Positions 23,572-35,228 of a DNA stretch of 64,000 bases are shown here, piece by piece. The stretch is from Perca fluviatilis (lineage: Eukaryota; Chordata; Actinopteri; Perciformes; Percidae): positions 1,799,278 through 1,863,277 of the forward strand of contig NC_053120.1 in NCBI RefSeq assembly GCF_010015445.1, in the 5' to 3' direction. Position numbers and translations under genes: made by a program. The notes under the pieces are model-generated. The model saw only the letters and a program-made list of their open reading frames with translations, was not told where the DNA came from and searched no databases. Position 1 is the stretch's first letter. Every line of letters begins with the position of its first letter.

Positions 23572-24119
23572 TTTTACTTTCTATTGATGTTGACCAGGTA
23601 CACACACAGCTTTTTGCAAAGGTCGAATAAAGCACGTACCTTGCGGATTTTGTTTGCAGCGGTGATTGCTGTTGCGCGTGGGCGTGCGCGTCACCTGTGA
23701 AGGCTTTGGGCCAGCCTTTGCGAATCCAATTGCAACAAACATCAATCCTCCACTCCGTAAATGCAGCTCCAGCGCTCCAGTAGCGTCACCGTTATCCAGC
23801 CCGCTCCTCCACCACTCCTAGGCCCTGTTGCGCGCGGCCGTGCGCGCCACCTGTGAAGGCTTTGGGCCACCTTCTGCAAATCCAACCGCAACAAACATCA
23901 ATCCTCCACTCCGTAAATGCAGCTCCAGCGCTCCAGCAGCGTCACCGTTATCCAATATGGTGTCCAGGGAAGCTTTACACGCGCCTCCACCACTCCTAGG
24001 CCCAGCGTTGCCTCGAGCATCCAGGTGAGTAATCCACTTTAAAAGAGTAATCCAGCAAAGAACAAGTCCAATTTCCAGGTAAACCAACGATATACCTCCA
24101 GGAGCCAGGGTTTTACTTA
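23572..24119 (-). other. BEL/Pao 5' leader with an internal direct repeat
   Basis: The untranslated leader lies between the 5' LTR and gag. A G/C-rich block of about 120 bp is present twice (23690-23800 and 23845-23955), sharing gtgaaggctttgggcca and ctccactccgtaaatgcagc. The sequence after the LTR on the minus strand, TGGCTCCTGGAGG at offset 11, is only a candidate primer-binding site. Confidence 0.65.
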
Positions 24120-24548
24120 TGTAGCGGCTATTTGTTCTTAAACTTAAACAAAACTAATAATACCAAACTTCTCAAATGGCCACTGAGGCTACGTCATGCT
24201 TTAGGCTTTACGCATGGTTTAGAGGTACCAAAATAAACTAATGTCCATAGCAAAGGATGAGTTCGAGGAGGTTTATTTTCACATATAAGCAAGCTCACAG
24301 ATATTTCCTGCTGCCTCTCTCACACTGTGGTAAAACCCATATGCCCTCGCAGCCTCTCCCGGGCTCCTCCCACCTTGACCTATTTATGCAAATTAACATA
24401 GCACCACGTGACCAATAAATGACAATATAAGTAAACAAAAAAATAAGCATAAATGCAAAATAAAACAAATTAACTTTTAGCAAAGAAAAGAAATACATTA
24501 GACTATAACTTAAGCCTAAAATAAACAAAATGCAAAATAGCTCCAACA
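24120..24548 (-). repeat. BEL/Pao 5' LTR
   Basis: 429 bp, pairing with 16863-17290. It ends at the CCTAG target duplication at 24549-24553. Confidence 0.93.
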
Positions 24549-25015
24549 CCTAGCATTTACAGAAAATAATAATTAACACTAATTAAGTTTAACAAATAAA
24601 TCCAACCCCATTTAGCCCACATACCGTTCAAGCAGCGTTTTAGTAGACCCAGAGGGAGGCAGCTCCGAGCATGCAAACCGTAGCAGCTATCAGTGTTACT
24701 CGCTTTTCATTTACGGCGTTCAACCGGTATGGTGAAGGATGGCCCGCCAACCGAAGATCTACAAAGCGTTCAGTATATAACAACGGCAAGAAAATAACCG
24801 TGACAATGAGTGTGGAGGCAGCCAAGCCGCTACCCTACCTGTAGCACAGCAAAACACCTCACGGAGTGAGTGACCCGGAAGTGTAGAGGACTTCCGTCAC
24901 CAACGAGCAAGAGAGGGCGGAAGGAGGACAACTAGCTGCTTTTATACCGGGCCCTTAGCCAGTGATTGGTCAAAAGAGCGCCAGGTAGTTAGGAGTTCAA
25001 CTCATACTGCTACAG

Positions 25016-25500
25016 TAGCAATGGGGGCTGAGACTGAGAGCTACATGGGAAAATATGCATCAAACAAGCCACTTTGAAATTTTACTTTTTTCATGAATAT
25101 AAAAGTTGGGTGAAACCCCCCAGATTAAAAAATGTTGGCTGAACCTCCCCTCAACAAAGAATAAAAAGACATGGCCCTCCCATATTTTCCTCCGGTGGTC
25201 CATTCCATGCGAACGGTCCATAAGAAGGATGAAGAATGTCGAAAGTTGACTTGATTTTTTTCATGTAGGATTAGAAGATTATAAAATCTTCACGAACAAT
25301 CAAAATGAAGTAAATAAAACGGTAAAAATCTTTCTGTTTGGATTTCTGATGAATATCAGATTGTTCTGTGTTATTGAGGTATTTTTTTATAAACATTACT
25401 GTCAGGAAGCCCAAATAGTTGAATGAGTAGTGGAAGTTGTTCAGAAAGGTTTCAAAAAATGTCATAAAAGGATTAAGAAACAGGAGAAAAGCGTTATTTA
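25016..25500. other. no recognisable gene
   Basis: A/T-rich sequence between the LTR boundary and the CA tract before Ig copy B. No ORF was recognised. Confidence 0.35.
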
Positions 25501-25501
25501 G

Positions 25502-25847
25502 AGACACACACAAACACACAAACACACACACAAACACACACACACAAACACAAACACACACACAAACACACACACACACAAACACACACAAACAAACACA
25601 CACAAACACACACACACGCCCTTCGCTCTCCTCTCTGAATAATGTGTGAAACACGTCAGCATCTGTGGTTTTAGACTTGTGAAAAGGACATTTATTTCCG
25701 GACAGAGGTGATGCTACAAAGTTTCCTCTGATGATGAGATAAAGAAGAGATGTTTGTTAAAAAAGAAAAAGTATCAGCTGCTGATGAGGGTTGGTGTAGA
25801 GTGTATATGAACTGAGTGGTGTCAGTGTTTGTCGACCTCGGAGCAGA
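25502..25847 (+). promoter_or_regulatory. 5' flank of Ig receptor copy B with (CA)n tract
   Basis: CA/CAAA repeats cover 25502-25617. They are followed by the 230-bp flank shared with copies A and C, including gatgctacaaagtttcctct and ggtgtcagtgtttgtcgacc. Promoter function is inferred only from conservation. Confidence 0.45.
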
Positions 25848-27205
25848 ATGGCTGCAGTCACAGAGCTCTCCTTCCTGTGGTTTGCTCTCATCAACAACAT
25901 CCATGCTCAAGAACTGGTCATCATCAGAGAGGAAGGAGACTCTTACACCTTCTACCTCCCCGAGAACACCACCTCCTGCCTGATCTCCAGATCTGTTGGT
26001 GAGGAGCAGCTTGTCCTGTGGAACACCTCTGACCTCTGGTCCAACATCTCCTCAGTACCTGAAGACCTGAAACAACGACTTGTCAGCTCGGTGAATACTT
26101 CTTCTTACACCATCCTCCACCTGACCCATTCAGACTCCGGCCGGTACCGAGAGGAGTGTTGGACTGAGGGCAACGTGATGCATGACAACAACTTCACTAT
26201 TACTGTTTGTAATACTTCAAAACATGGGGGAGTTATTGGAGCGAGACTCTCAGAAACAGTGGATCTGCCATGTGAAGGAGCAGCTGATAATCTGGATATC
26301 CAATGGCTCAAACAGGACTCTAGATATGAGCAAGAAACATGGAGCAGAGTTTTTGTGGACAAGACGACATCAGTGATGGACAATGTTAGAGGAAGATACC
26401 AAGTGGTGACAAACACATCAACTCTTCGTGTTTCCAACGTCACAGCAACAGACTTTACGCGGTACAGATGTCTGGTGATGAACCAACAGCAGTGTGTTAG
26501 CAGTTACACTGTAGGGTTGAAAATACAGTTGTATGAGAGAATGTACCGCTCAGTGGGAGAGACCGCTGTGTTGCCGTGCTCTATCACTGACTCCACTGAT
26601 GAACAGCCCCCACGTTGGTCTAATCAGTTCTCCTCTGACCTAGGACAACAAAACCAGACTGTTCCTTCACTAGACCAAAACTACTCGCTGGTGTTTTCAT
26701 CTCTAATGTTAAATCACTCAGGTTGGTACGAATGTAAAGCCTCTATGATGTAAATGCAAATGTATTGGCTGTTTGTGTGTCCCAAATGTGCCCCCTGCTT
26801 TAGAGCTCTTCTCAGAAGGAGAAGAAGTCACTCTCAGATGCAGAGATTGGAGAGAGAATAAGGGGCATGGTTGGTTTATCAAGGCTCACCAAACAGAGGG
26901 AAGAATCTTTGGTGTAATGTATAATCAGATAATGAGCAGAGTGAGCTGGTATGGTAATGATGGGAGCCTGTTTATTTCTAATATCTCAGTGGGAGATGCA
27001 GGGGAGTACTGGTGTGTAGTTTATTACCCATATGGTGGTCAGTGTGTGTCAAGAGAGAAAACTGTTAGTGTACATGGAGCCCTTTGGGATTTACTCCACC
27101 TTCTTCAAAGTGCGATGCTCAGTGCTCAGTGTCCTGCTGCTGATGCTCTGTGCTGCTGTAGTCGCTGTGAACCTGAGGACACGGAGAGGAGCGCAGCTTT
27201 CCCAA
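25848..27205 (+). pseudogene. Ig receptor copy B, broken after the third Ig domain
   Basis: Collinear with copies A and C. The ORF 25848-26753 (301 codons) holds the signal peptide (ending IHA) and three Ig domains with their cysteines and tryptophans, and stops at SMM-stop where A and C read on into D4. D4 (26790-27065, DAGEYWC present) is in another frame. A 2-bp loss (actgttag against actgtgttag in A) near 27062 then shifts the membrane segment out of frame. The broken gene cannot make a membrane receptor. The 301-residue product, if made, would be a secreted protein with three Ig domains. Its 3' minisatellite is absent. Whether it is dead or a soluble form is not settled by sequence. Confidence 0.85.
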
Positions 27206-27304
27206 TGATTATTATTATAATATTATAAAATAAGTTTTGAATGTTAGAAGGTGACCTTTGATCCTGACAGGATGCAGATGTTCCCTTACGTCTGTATTAC
27301 TATG

Positions 27305-27345
<41 letters not shown>

Positions 27346-27640
27346 TGATATTATATTGTATATATATTGAGTTAGTTGATCTTTTCGTGACTGTTTGTGT
27401 GTGCTTATGTCTGTGTGTGTTCCAGATGTTTTATTTTAAATCTAAAGATTATGTGATGTTGTATATTATATATGAAGGAATATTAATTAGTCTTTAGTGC
27501 ATTTATAATAGTTGTATCTTCCAGTGTTGTCAGTGTTATAAATGTATTATTATATCTTGGTCTATATCTATAATGTATCGTCTATCTATCATAAATATTA
27601 TTAATAAACAATAAAACTTGCTTTTGATTGTTTCTTATGT
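27206..27640. repeat. 3' flank of copy B with (AT)n
   Basis: Shares aagttttgaatgttagaagg and cctttgatcctgacaggatg with the flanks of A (6112-6160) and C (32390-32440). An AT microsatellite lies at about 27308-27345 and aataaacaataaaacttg near 27602 may supply poly(A) signals. Confidence 0.7.
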
Positions 27641-28420
27641 TAACTTTCAGTAAGTAAAGTTTATTTCAAGAGCACATTTAAACACACATTAATCTGACCA
27701 AGGTGTGAATAAAAGAACATTAAAATGTAAATATCAAAACCCAAAAAGAAGATCCCAACCACAACAACAAGCAGCAGTTCCCAAACCCAGAATGATAGAC
27801 ATGATGAGACCAGACTGAGAGATTAGAGAGTTATAATGGGTCTTTATCCCAGATATAACAACAGAAATGGAGGGAGCACATCTGATATGTGAAGGCAGCA
27901 GCTTCCACCGTCGTGGAGCAGCAACTGGAAAGACTCTGTCCATATTTGGCAGTTTGCAGATGATCTGTATCTGTGTTTTATTATAAAGTTAATGAAATAA
28001 AAGGTGTTCTACTTTGTCTCAGCTACAGCTCTGAGTCTCTCCCTCTGCTCCCGTTTACCTCACCACTGAGTCTCACTTCATGTCCCGCCCACAGCACTAT
28101 CTGGTTGGCTAGATGTTAGACGAGTAACAGCCAATCAGCACTCATCATGACATGCAGCAGCCTCAAGCAGAAGAGTCTCCAGCTCTGGTGGACTTGGTCT
28201 CGTTCTGGTCGAGTCCCCCTAATTCTAGAGCGCTCCTTTAATGGGTCATTTAGGAAACTCTAAAGCAATTATTCCTAACCTAAACAAGCAGAAACAGACC
28301 ATAATAAGTTCAAGTTCAAATGTATTGTCATGTGCATTTAAAGGTACAAAGTACAGAGAGAAAGCAATGAAATGTGCTTTGTCCTGGCCCTCTCTTCTCA
28401 TAAAAACTAGTCGCCTTCTA
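27640..28420. repeat. Ig-receptor unit 3' flank block (copy B)
   Basis: Paralogous to 200-1110. It contains the conserved minus-strand ORF at 27734-27943 and one copy of the 81-bp unit. Confidence 0.75.
27734..27943 (-). other. conserved 69-codon minus-strand ORF, copy B
   Basis: It differs from the ORF at 302-511 by only a few residues and has the same length and stop. The hydrophobic SGLIMSIILGLGTAACC stretch is unchanged. Confidence 0.25.
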
Positions 28421-28539
28421 CTACACTTAACCTCAACTACACCGTCAACAACAAGTAAAGAGATTCTGACTGTTTCTATAATAATGCCACAAAATGATGA
28501 GAGCCGCGCCACAGATGACTGTTCAATCAACATAGAAAC

Positions 28540-30362
28540 AAATTAACACGATATGACTGTCGACAGATGCTACAAGAAACTGCTAAATCCAGAAATCACA
28601 AAAAAAAGTTGTTAGTATCTATGCCAAAAATATTTTAAATTGTCATGAAATCCATCTATCAAATGAAAATGGACTGGCAATTCTTGGTCTAAATGCCACA
28701 GAAATAATTTGTCCTTGTAGTTATTTACACACCCCCTTCCTCAAATATAGATTTTTATGAAAAACCTGATAATGTATTGAAAGAATGCAATTTTAAGAAA
28801 GAGGTAATTATCATGGATGACCTAAATATAAACTTGGAGGATAAACAATATAGAAAAAATCTGAAAAAGGTCAGGGATGTGATGGATTTCACACAGCTAA
28901 TCCACAGGCCCACAAGAAGAACTAATTCCACTAGTTCACAGATTGGTTTATTTTGATCAACATTTGATTATAGTGTCCAGGAAGCTAAACAGTAAACAAT
29001 TTAAAGCCTCGGTTGCAAATAATTTTCCAAACCTCAATCCAACAGGTAAACTGGGATGAGCTGATATTAAGGAATTATTTGCAACAAGATTGTCTAACAT
29101 TTTCAAGCCAAATACAGGTAACTCTCTCAAAATGTATCCGTAAGATTAAACATAGGGCCAAAAATAACAGTCTCCCTTGGTTAAATTATAACATTTTCAA
29201 GCAGATTAAAAAGTGTGATCTTGCTCTAAAAAATAATGTCACAACAAATTTCCATGACGACAACTATCGCTGCATAATGTTGATAAACAAGGTAGTGAAG
29301 GAAATAAGAAAAGCAAAGGCAAACTCCTATTGACATTTTAAATGAAGCACAAGGAAATGTTAAAATAATCTGGAGCAAATTAAAGAAACTGACGGGAACA
29401 TCACAGCAATAGAAACATGACTGAAAATTAATCAAAATGGAATTTTCCTAAGACACCCAACAGAAACAGCAGAGGCCTTCAATCCAACAGAAACAATAGA
29501 GGCCAACAGAAACCCAAGTACCCAACAGAAACAGCACAGGCCTTCAATCACTACTCTCTTGACTCTGTAGCTGAAATCTCACTGAGTTTCCTAGTAGACC
29601 AGGGCAGAGTGTATCCAGCAATCACAGTGGAACCTACCTTTACCATAAAAAATAATTACTGAGTCAGGAATCATGAAAATCATTAGGTCCCTTACCTTCT
29701 ATGGCAAAAGATGTGTTTGGGATGGATACGACTATGCTCAAAGACCTTGGCTCAGTTTTAGTTAATCCTATTACTTTGATTATTAACCTCTCAATAGAAA
29801 CTGGACAGTTTCCAAATGCCTGGAATTCAGATATTTTCACTCCAATTTTCAAATCTTGTAATTCACCTTCCTTAAGTAATTATAGGCCGATCAGTATTCT
29901 CCCGAGAGCATCCAACATTGTTGAGAAATGGGAAGCTGAGCAGATTGTTTTCCATTTAGAAAACCGCTCCACCTCTCTCCACCCAATGTAGTTAGGCTTT
30001 AAATCCAACAGACATGGCTAATTGCCTTTTTTTGTTGAGAAAATAAAATCATCTCTGGATTTGGATGGTGTGGTAGGTGCAAAATTTTTGGATCTCAGGG
30101 AAGCTTTTGATACTGTCAATCATAAAGTTCTCCTTGCCAAGTTATCCTAATGTAATTTCTGTGATGGTGTGATGACATGGGTGGAATCTCATTTAACAAA
30201 CAGGGCTCAGTCGATAATCATAGATCAAACTTGGTTCAGTTACATACTGATGTCCCGCAAGGATCCATTCTTGGTCCACTCTTGTTCAGCGTTTATATTA
30301 ACGACCTTCCATCTATGTCCTGAAGTTGAAACCATAATGTGCGCAGATGATACTGTTGTAAA
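28540..30362 (+). pseudogene. non-LTR retrotransposon (LINE) relic, 3'-truncated
   Basis: Endonuclease remains read MDDLNINLEDKQYRKNLKKV then DFTQLIHRPTRRTN (28812-28925). The linker reads IRKIKHRAKNNSLPWLN (29130-29180). RT motifs follow: NYRPISILPRASN (29880), VGAKFLDLREAFDTVNHKVL (30075), PQGSILGPLLFS-like (30245) and ADDTVV (30345). Multiple stops and frameshifts are present. The copy ends inside the catalytic ADD region, where a (CA)n tract begins. It resembles Rex/Babar-type fish LINEs, but the clade is uncertain. It separates receptor copies B and C. Confidence 0.8.
29450..29550. repeat. short degenerate repeat
   Basis: Several copies of acccaacagaaacagcagagg and ccttcaatc variants inside the LINE relic. 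Confidence 0.6.
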
Positions 30363-30672
30363 CACACACACACATACGCACACACACAAACATATACACA
30401 GACACAGACACACACACGCAAATACACACACACACCACAACCCCATCCTCTCTGAATAATGTGTTTATGAAAACACGTCAGCCTCTGTGGTTTTAGACTC
30501 GTATAAAAGGACATTTATTTCTGGACATAGGTGATGCTGCAAAGTTTACTCTGATGATGAGATAAAGAAGTCATGTTTTGATAAAAAAAAGAAAAAGAGC
30601 AGCAGCTGATGAGTGTTGGTGTAGAGCGTATATGAGCTAAGTGGTGTCAGTGTTTGTTGACCTCGGAGCAGA
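30361..30672 (+). promoter_or_regulatory. 5' flank of Ig receptor copy C with (CA)n tract
   Basis: CA-rich tract at 30361-30433, then the flank shared with A and B up to the ATG. In all three copies a CA tract sits about 230-300 bp before the start codon. Confidence 0.45.
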
Positions 30673-32055
30673 ATGGCTGCAGTCACAGAGCTCTCCTTCC
30701 TGCTGTTTGCTCTCATCAACAACATCCATGCACAAGAACGGATCATCATCCGACAGCTAAGGTCCTCTTACACCTTCAAGCTCCCCAACAACACCACCTC
30801 CTGCCTGATCTCCAGATCTGTTGGTGAGGAGAAGCTTGTCCTGTGGAACACCTCTGACCTCTGGTCCAACAGCTCCTCAGTACCTGAAGACCTGAAACAA
30901 CGACTGGTCAGCTCGGTGAAAACTTCTTCTTACACCATCCTCCACCTGACCCATTCAGACTCCGGCCCATACCGAGAGGAGTGTTGGACTGAGGGCAACA
31001 TGACGCATGAGAACAACGTCACTATTACTCTTTGTACTTCAATAGGTTGGGCATATATAGGAGTGAGACTTGGAGAAACAGTGGATCTACCATGCGAGGG
31101 AGCAGCTGATAATCTGGATGTCCAGTGGCTCAAACGGGACTTTAGATATGAGCAAGAAACATGGAGCAGAGTTTTTGGGGACAAGACAACATCAATGATG
31201 GACAATGTTAGAGGAAGTCACCAAGTGGTGACAAACACATCAGCTCTTCGTGTTTCCAACGTCACAACAACAGACTTTACAGAGTACAACTGTCTGGTGA
31301 TGAACCAACAGCAGTGTGTTAGCGGTCAACCTGTAGAGTTGGTACAATATGAGATAATCTACGGCCCAGTAGGAGAGACCGCTGTGTTGCCGTGCACTAT
31401 CACTGACTCCACTGATGAACAGCCCCCACGTTGGAGGAAGTATAATTCAAAAACCCGCTCTTACGCTGACCTAGAACTACAAAACCAGACTGTTCCTTCT
31501 GTAGACCCAAACTACTCGCTGGTGTTTTCATCTCTAATGTTAAATCACTCAGGTCGGTACTACTGTGAAGCCTCTATGAGTGAGCAATACTATGGGCTGG
31601 TGGTGTGCCCCGAATTTGGCCCCCCTGCTGTAGAGCTCTTCTCAGAGGGAGAAGAAGTCACTCTCAGATGCAGAGATTGGAGAGAGGATAAGTGGCATAT
31701 TTGGTTTATGAAGTCACACCAAACAGAGGGAATAATCTTTAGTGTAATGTCTAATCAGAGCATGAGCAGAGTGAGATGGTACGCTCATAATGGGAGTCTG
31801 GTTATCTCTAATATCTCAGTGGGAGACGCAGGGGAGTACTGGTGTGCAGTTACTGACCCAGATGGTGATTTTCAGTGTGTGTTAACAGAGAGAACTGTGT
31901 TAGTGTACTTTGAGCCCTTTGGGGTTTACTCCACCTTCTTCAAAATGCGATGCTCAGTGCTCAGTGTCCTGCTGCTGATGCTCTGTGCTGCTGTAGTCGC
32001 TGTGAACCTGAGGACACGGAGAGGAGCGCAGCTTTCAGCTCACACACACACTTAA
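30673..32055 (+). CDS. intronless four-Ig-domain transmembrane receptor, copy C
   Basis: An uninterrupted 460-codon ORF collinear with copy A. It has a signal peptide (ending IHA), four Ig-like domains with paired cysteines (D1 REECW, D2 LPCEGA to YNCLV, D3 LPCTI to RYYCEA, D4 LRCRDW to DAGEYWCAV), one membrane segment (VLSVLLLMLCAAVVAV) and the same 14-residue tail. It is six residues longer than A, mainly from a changed loop in D3 (RKYNSKTRSYADLEL against SNRFSSDLGQL). Differences from A cluster in the N-terminal strand of D1, the D1-D2 junction and the D3 and D4 loops; the membrane part is almost unchanged. That pattern fits diversification of the outer face, but needs a dN/dS test. The ligand and signalling partner are unknown. 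Confidence 0.85.
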   Translation: MAAVTELSFLLFALINNIHAQERIIIRQLRSSYTFKLPNNTTSCLISRSVGEEKLVLWNTSDLWSNSSSVPEDLKQRLVSSVKTSSYTILHLTHSDSGPYREECWTEGNMTHENNVTITLCTSIGWAYIGVRLGETVDLPCEGAADNLDVQWLKRDFRYEQETWSRVFGDKTTSMMDNVRGSHQVVTNTSALRVSNVTTTDFTEYNCLVMNQQQCVSGQPVELVQYEIIYGPVGETAVLPCTITDSTDEQPPRWRKYNSKTRSYADLELQNQTVPSVDPNYSLVFSSLMLNHSGRYYCEASMSEQYYGLVVCPEFGPPAVELFSEGEEVTLRCRDWREDKWHIWFMKSHQTEGIIFSVMSNQSMSRVRWYAHNGSLVISNISVGDAGEYWCAVTDPDGDFQCVLTERTVLVYFEPFGVYSTFFKMRCSVLSVLLLMLCAAVVAVNLRTRRGAQLSAHTHT

Positions 32056-32084
32056 TATGCATATATGATCATTTCATCATTGGC

Positions 32085-32250
32085 TTTAATACAGCCTGGT
32101 ATACACTGGCTTTAATACAGCCTGGTATACACTGGCTTTAATACAGCCTGGTATACACTGGCTTTAATACAGCCTGGTATACACTGGCTTTAATACAGCC
32201 TGGTATACACTGGCTTTAATACAGCCTGGTATACACTGGCTTTAAAACAA
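32085..32250. repeat. 24-bp minisatellite after copy C
   Basis: About seven copies of tacactggctttaatacagc plus ctgg, an expansion of the array after copy A. Confidence 0.93.
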
Positions 32251-32467
32251 GGGATGGGACACATTCATGCAGAGAAAACATTTAAACTAGAACACAAAAG
32301 ACAGAGAGAGAGATTACAGAAATAACAAACAGAAATTTTGGGAAATGAGACATATATACCCAATGATTATTATTGTAATAATATAAAAAAGGTTTTGAAT
32401 GTTAGAAGGTAACCTTTGATCCTGACAGGATGCAGATGTTCCCTTGTCGTCTGGATTAGTATGTTGC

Positions 32468-32555
<88 letters not shown>
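32468..32555. repeat. (AT)n microsatellite
   Basis: About 85 bp of pure TA repeat in the 3' flank. Copy B has a shorter run at the same place. Confidence 0.97.
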
Positions 32556-32556
<1 letters not shown>

Positions 32557-32725
32557 TGATGATATTATATTGTATATGTGTTGAGTTAGTTGATCTTTTG
32601 TCGATGTTGTGGATGCATGTGATTATAGGGATCACTTCTTCTTTTATATTTTTAATAGTTTAACATATTGGAACTTCACTTTTTAACCTTTTTTTCATAA
32701 TAAAGAGTTTTATTATGAATCATGC

Positions 32726-32815
32726 TATGTGTGTCTGTGTGTGTGTGCGTGTGTGTGCGTGTGTGTGTCTGTGTGTGTCTGTGTGTGTGTGTTTGTGTGT
32801 GTGTGTGTTCCAGAT
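32726..32815. repeat. (TG)n microsatellite
   Basis: TG/TCTG repeats. On this strand the region is GT-rich, unlike the CA orientation elsewhere. Confidence 0.9.
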
Positions 32816-33128
32816 GTTGTATTTTAAATCTAAAGATTATGTGATGATGTATATTGTGTATGAAGGAATATGAATTCTCTTTAATGCACTTATAATAGTT
32901 GTATCTTGCAGTGTTGTCAGTGTTATAAACTTGTTATTATATCTTGGTCTATATCTAGAATCTATCGTCTGTTTAATAAATATTATTAATAAACAATAAA
33001 ACTTGTTTTGATTATGATTTCTGATTAATTATTATAAAAATGCTCTTTATCGAGATGAATTGTAGATGAGAATTTGTTGTTTGTGTGTGGTATGTGTGTA
33101 CGTGTATATACATATGTTTATGTGTATA

Positions 33129-33657
33129 CAGTACAGGCCAAAAGTTTGGACACACCTTCTCATTCAATGCGTTTCCTTTTTATTTTCATGACTATTTACA
33201 TTGTAGATTCTCACTGAAGGCATCAAAACTATGAATGAACACATATGGAATTATGTACTTAACAACAAAGTGTGAAATAACTGAAAACATGTCTTATATT
33301 TTAGATTCTTCAAAGTAGCCACCCTTTGCTTTTTTGGATAACTCTGCAAACCCTTGGTGTTCTCTCAATGAGCTTCATGAGGTAGTCACCTGAAATGGTT
33401 TTACCTTCACAGGTGTGCTTTGTCAGGGTTAATTAGTGGAAGTTTTTACCTTATTAATAAAAAAAGCAAAGGGTGGCTACTTTGAAGAATCTAAAATATA
33501 AGACATGTTTTCAGTTATTTCACACTTTTTTGTTAAGTACATAATTCCATATGTGTTCATGTGTGTTTGTTTCAGTGAGAATCTACAATGTAAATAGTCA
33601 TGAAAATAAAGAAACACATTGAATGAGAAGGTGTGTCCAAACTTTTGGCCTGTACTG
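33129..33657. mobile_element. Tc1/mariner-type MITE
   Basis: The ends are inverted copies: cagtacaggccaaaagtttg at the left and caaacttttggcctgtactg at the right. The inverted similarity extends for over 150 bp. TA dinucleotides flank it (33127-33128, 33658-33659), as in Tc1/mariner. It is 529 bp with no transposase. Confidence 0.92.
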
Positions 33658-33811
33658 TATGTGTGTATATGAATATATTTGTATTCATGTAGTTTTCTGA
33701 ATGATTTGTATATGCGACAGGAAGATGTTTGTTAAATAATTAAATTTGTGGTGTCTTGTAATCCCATGTGGTATGGGCCAAAATGTTTGGCATGACACAG
33801 AAATAAGACAT

Positions 33812-33813
33812 AC

Positions 33814-33868
<55 letters not shown>
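33812..33868. repeat. (CTAA)n microsatellite
   Basis: About 14 copies of the tetranucleotide ctaa. Confidence 0.97.
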
Positions 33869-34612
33869 GCAACATATCTGTCATTCTGTAAAATGTTTCT
33901 TACGTTAATTTTTTGTAAGTAAAGGTTATTTCTAGACCACATTTAAACACACATTAATCTGACCAAAGTGCTGAATTAAAGAACATTAAAATGTAAATAT
34001 CAAAACCCAAAAAGAAGACCCCAACACCAACAACAAGCAGCAGTTCCCAAACCCAGAATGATAGACATGATGAGACCAGACTGAGAGATTAGAGAGTTAT
34101 AATGGGTCTTTATCCCAGATATAACAACAGAAATGGAGGGAGCACATCTGATATGTGAAGGCAGCAGCTTCCACCATCGTGGAGGAGCCTAAACATGCAG
34201 AAACAGACCAAAATAAGCACAGACACAGACAGACACACACCCACACACACATAAATACACAGAAACACACACACACACACACACAAGCAAGGGGGGGGGG
34301 GTCTGTGCACTGCGACGTCCTCTTCCTCAATGACTTCATACAACACAATAAACCACTGAATGTTTTATATTAGGCCTTGCAACGTTCTGCAAGCAAATAT
34401 AATGTAATCATGAAATCTAATCAGAATAGTCTAATTATTAACAAGATCCAAAAAATAAACCTCCATATTAAGATATCTGCACCTTTCCCATCCCAGGTTA
34501 GGACGGTTGTTGTTGCCCCGCTGCCTGCAGTAAATGAAGGTACATGCAGATAAACCACAGACCAGCAGCCTCTCCTGATGCTATCAGGACAGACTGAGGT
34601 TTAGCTGATTCT

Positions 34613-34613
<1 letters not shown>

Positions 34614-34651
<38 letters not shown>

Positions 34652-34654
34652 ACA

Positions 34655-34695
<41 letters not shown>

Positions 34696-34768
34696 ACACA
34701 CAGACACACACACACGCACGCACACAGACACACAGACACACACACACGCACACAGACACACACACACA
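34614..34768. repeat. (CA)n microsatellite
   Basis: CA repeat with AGAC and GCAC interruptions. Confidence 0.95.
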
Positions 34769-34924
34769 GAGCAGCAGCCTCTGCTGATGCTATCAGGACA
34801 GACTGAGGTTTAGCTGATGCCTGTTAAAGTGTGGTCACACAGAGGCACAAAGATTAGATTGTTCTGAGATAAACAGCATTTCACATGAAAACTGAGGTCA
34901 CATTGTGTTAATAAAATATTTTAC

Positions 34925-35068
34925 AACACACACACCCACACACAAACACACAGACACAGACACACACACACACACACCCAAACCCACCCACAGACACACA
35001 CACACACACACATACACATACACACACCCACAGACACACACAGACACATATACGCTCACCCACACACA

Positions 35069-35113
<45 letters not shown>

Positions 35114-35148
35114 CACATACACAGATACACACACAGACACACATACAC

Positions 35149-35204
<56 letters not shown>

Positions 35205-35228
35205 TCACAGACACACACACACACACAC
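34925..35228. repeat. (CA)n microsatellite, about 300 bp
   Basis: The longest CA tract in the window, with CCCA, AGAC and ATAC variants. Long ORFs on both strands here are repeat artefacts. Confidence 0.95.

Larger units (their letters stand above)
16863..24548 (-). mobile_element. BEL/Pao LTR retrotransposon, complete but inactivated
   Basis: The element is 7686 bp on the minus strand, with LTRs of 429 bp (24120-24548, its 5' LTR) and 428 bp (16863-17290, its 3' LTR). By eye the LTRs differ at about seven positions, so insertion was fairly recent. Each begins TGTTGGAG and ends CGCTACA when read on the minus strand. A 5-bp target duplication, CCTAG, flanks it (16858-16862 and 24549-24553), as is usual for BEL/Pao. 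The domain order gag, protease, RT, RNase H, integrase places it in this superfamily. Several stops and frameshifts and two altered catalytic residues show that it can no longer act by itself. Confidence 0.95.
15761..25014 (-). mobile_element. candidate solo LTR split by the BEL/Pao insertion
   Basis: If the BEL element (16863-24548) and one copy of its CCTAG target duplication are removed, about 1.56 kb remains. On the minus strand it starts TGTAGCAG and ends CTGCCACA, and it is flanked by GTAG on both sides (15757-15760 and 25015-25018). The minus strand has a TATA box (ggtataaaagcagct, about 24932-24946) and an AATAAA signal near 15947. TG...CA ends, a 4-bp duplication, TATA and poly(A) signal fit a solo LTR. 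A 4-bp match could occur by chance. Confidence 0.4.
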
